Below, piece after piece: positions 62,674 through 64,000 of a stretch of DNA of 64,000 bases (the stretch's first letter is position 1; each line of letters starts with the position of its first letter). The position numbers were made by a program, and so were the translations under genes. Origin of the DNA: Lycorma delicatula (Eukaryota; Arthropoda; Insecta; Hemiptera; Fulgoridae); assembly GCF_047948215.1 (NCBI RefSeq), contig NC_134458.1, positions 89,669,260 through 89,733,259 of the forward strand, given 5' to 3'. The notes beneath the pieces were generated by a model that ran no database searches, had not been told where the DNA came from, and was given only the letters and a program-made list of their open reading frames with translations.

Positions 62674-63718
62674 TAGAGATAAGTTATAATGTAATAAAAG
62701 TTGAATTCCTAGATCAGGACGGCAAGATGAAATTTATACTTTTAATAAAGTATTTATGACTCGTTTTCTAAATACTTAGAAATATGTATCCAGAAGATCT
62801 TTTCAGAACAATAATTCAGTCCCTCTCCTTAATGGTATTCTAATATGACAACTGATCATTAAAGAAAATACTAAATTATAGTCCTGAAAGTTCTTTTCAC
62901 AATGGTATTATAATACCGTTAATAACAGATTACTAAGAAAGGGATTAATTACTCCTGAAAAGATCTGTAATCATTTCAAGTAAGTACAATAAAATATTTT
63001 ATTATTTTATAAAAAAATAAATATTTTAAAAAGTGAAAACCGACTAAAAAAAACACATTTTCATCAAATAATGCGTAATCAGTGAAAGTTTGGAAGTTTT
63101 GACAAACAATATTTTACTGATGAATCAAAAAGCTTGGATATTACTTGAATAAATGTATACAGCTAAAATAATACATTGAAATGTTAAAAATAAGTTGTAT
63201 TTTCAATGCTATTTTGAAAAATTATCTAACTCCCCTTATATATCTTAAAATACAATTTTCCTTTCAACCTTCATTTAACTTTAATTTCTTTAGGATTCAC
63301 CTCATTTTAAAAACAGAAGAATAAAAAAGAATAGAAAAAGACAAGTCTGCTTTATTTGAAATGTCTAAAAACTCCATGAATATTTAAAAAGCGTAAAATA
63401 TTAATAAAAGTTATCATATCATTAAAAATTATGTCTCTAAAGCAAAAAAAAAAATTATAAATAATGATTCAGCGCTGTAAAAGTGAAATTGAGAGAAAAT
63501 TTAACTATGCATGTATTAACATTACATTAAGAGATTGTGTAATGTCAGATTAAACACATATGAACAAATATTATGGTCATTATTCAAACAAAATTATTGC
63601 TTCTTCTACTTTCTTCTTTAACGCTGGCCAAAACAGTTACAAGGACTAATAGTAAAATCAGTTTACAGACTTATATTAGATTGTTCAGCATTTTCAACAC
63701 ATTCCTAAATTGAATAAA

Positions 63719-63797
63719 TTATTATTATTATTAAATACATTATTATTAGCTTATAGAGAAAAAATCCACATGAAGAAAATATAAATCATAATTAGAC
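63719..63797 (+). repeat. Direct repeat pair, copy 2
   Basis: Second copy of the segment at 62597-62673, with few differences. Either a local segmental duplication or two insertions of one short element. Confidence 0.85.
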
Positions 63798-63804
63798 TGG
63801 TGAA

Positions 63805-63826
63805 AATAATAATAATAATAATAATT
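63805..63826. repeat. (AAT)n microsatellite
   Basis: About seven AAT units. Confidence 0.9.
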
Positions 63827-64000
63827 TACTACATCTCCATAAGAAAAATAATTTTTAATCTTCTAATTTAAATTTATTCCTTAAGTTTTCAAGTAAATGT
63901 GCATTAATAGTAAAATATCTGTTTTAAAGAAATAGGAATATATGTTTTTATTATATTTCATAGTAAATCATGTATAATTTCATTAGTTTTGAACTGTTAA

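Larger units (their letters stand above)
61176..64000. other. AT-rich sequence, no gene seen
   Basis: No protein-like frame. Contains the direct repeat pair at 62597-62673 and 63719-63797 and an (AAT)n tract at 63805-63826. Confidence 0.5.

Overview
The window looks like a piece of an arthropod nuclear genome, most likely insect, and possibly hemipteran from the look of its repeats. It is very AT-rich, carries many simple repeats, and is dominated by eukaryotic transposable elements: mariner, I-superfamily LINEs and tRNA-derived SINEs. There are no operons, Shine-Dalgarno sites, rRNA genes or CRISPR arrays. Host coding sequence is almost absent. The one convincing piece is a 142-bp exon at 36108-36249 (minus strand) encoding the C-terminal half of a filamin-type Ig repeat. 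This suggests the middle of the window lies inside or beside the introns of a large filamin-family gene. A second, unrecognised candidate terminal exon lies at 38781-38904 on the same strand.

Layout: 1.5-4.2 kb holds a 5'-truncated, nearly intact I-superfamily LINE (reverse transcriptase, RNase H and a C-terminal zinc knuckle) with target-site duplications (TSDs). 8.5-9.9 kb is a complete DD41D mariner with three disabling lesions. 17.97-21.6 kb is a mariner cluster: one complete DD34D element, a second complete DD34D element of another family, a 3' part-copy abutting its right end, and a more decayed fragment. 25.7-26.2 kb is an isolated GC/CpG-rich island. 27.1-28.3 kb carries two direct copies of a retroelement-like 3' tail. 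About 30.1-30.5 kb is a decayed reverse transcriptase of a different LINE. About 35.0-35.9 kb is a large inverted repeat (arms about 400 bp) beside a 120-bp (TG)n tract. 47.7-50.5 kb is a LINE-derived unit with a gag-like ORF1, a poly(A) end and no ORF2, with a SINE inserted in its 5' part. 60.5-61.2 kb is an unrecognised decayed reading frame split by a SINE with a perfect 16-bp TSD. The rest is AT-rich sequence with microsatellites and short dispersed repeats.

The elements interact mainly as insertion layers. SINEs (two families, seven copies) sit in older repeats, mariners cluster, and two mariner part-copies appear to have exchanged sequence. I found no intact autonomous transposon and no evidence for a new functional gene system. 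The most interesting items are the ORF2-less LINE, the mosaic mariner duplication, the long hairpin locus, the CpG island and the orphan candidate exon.
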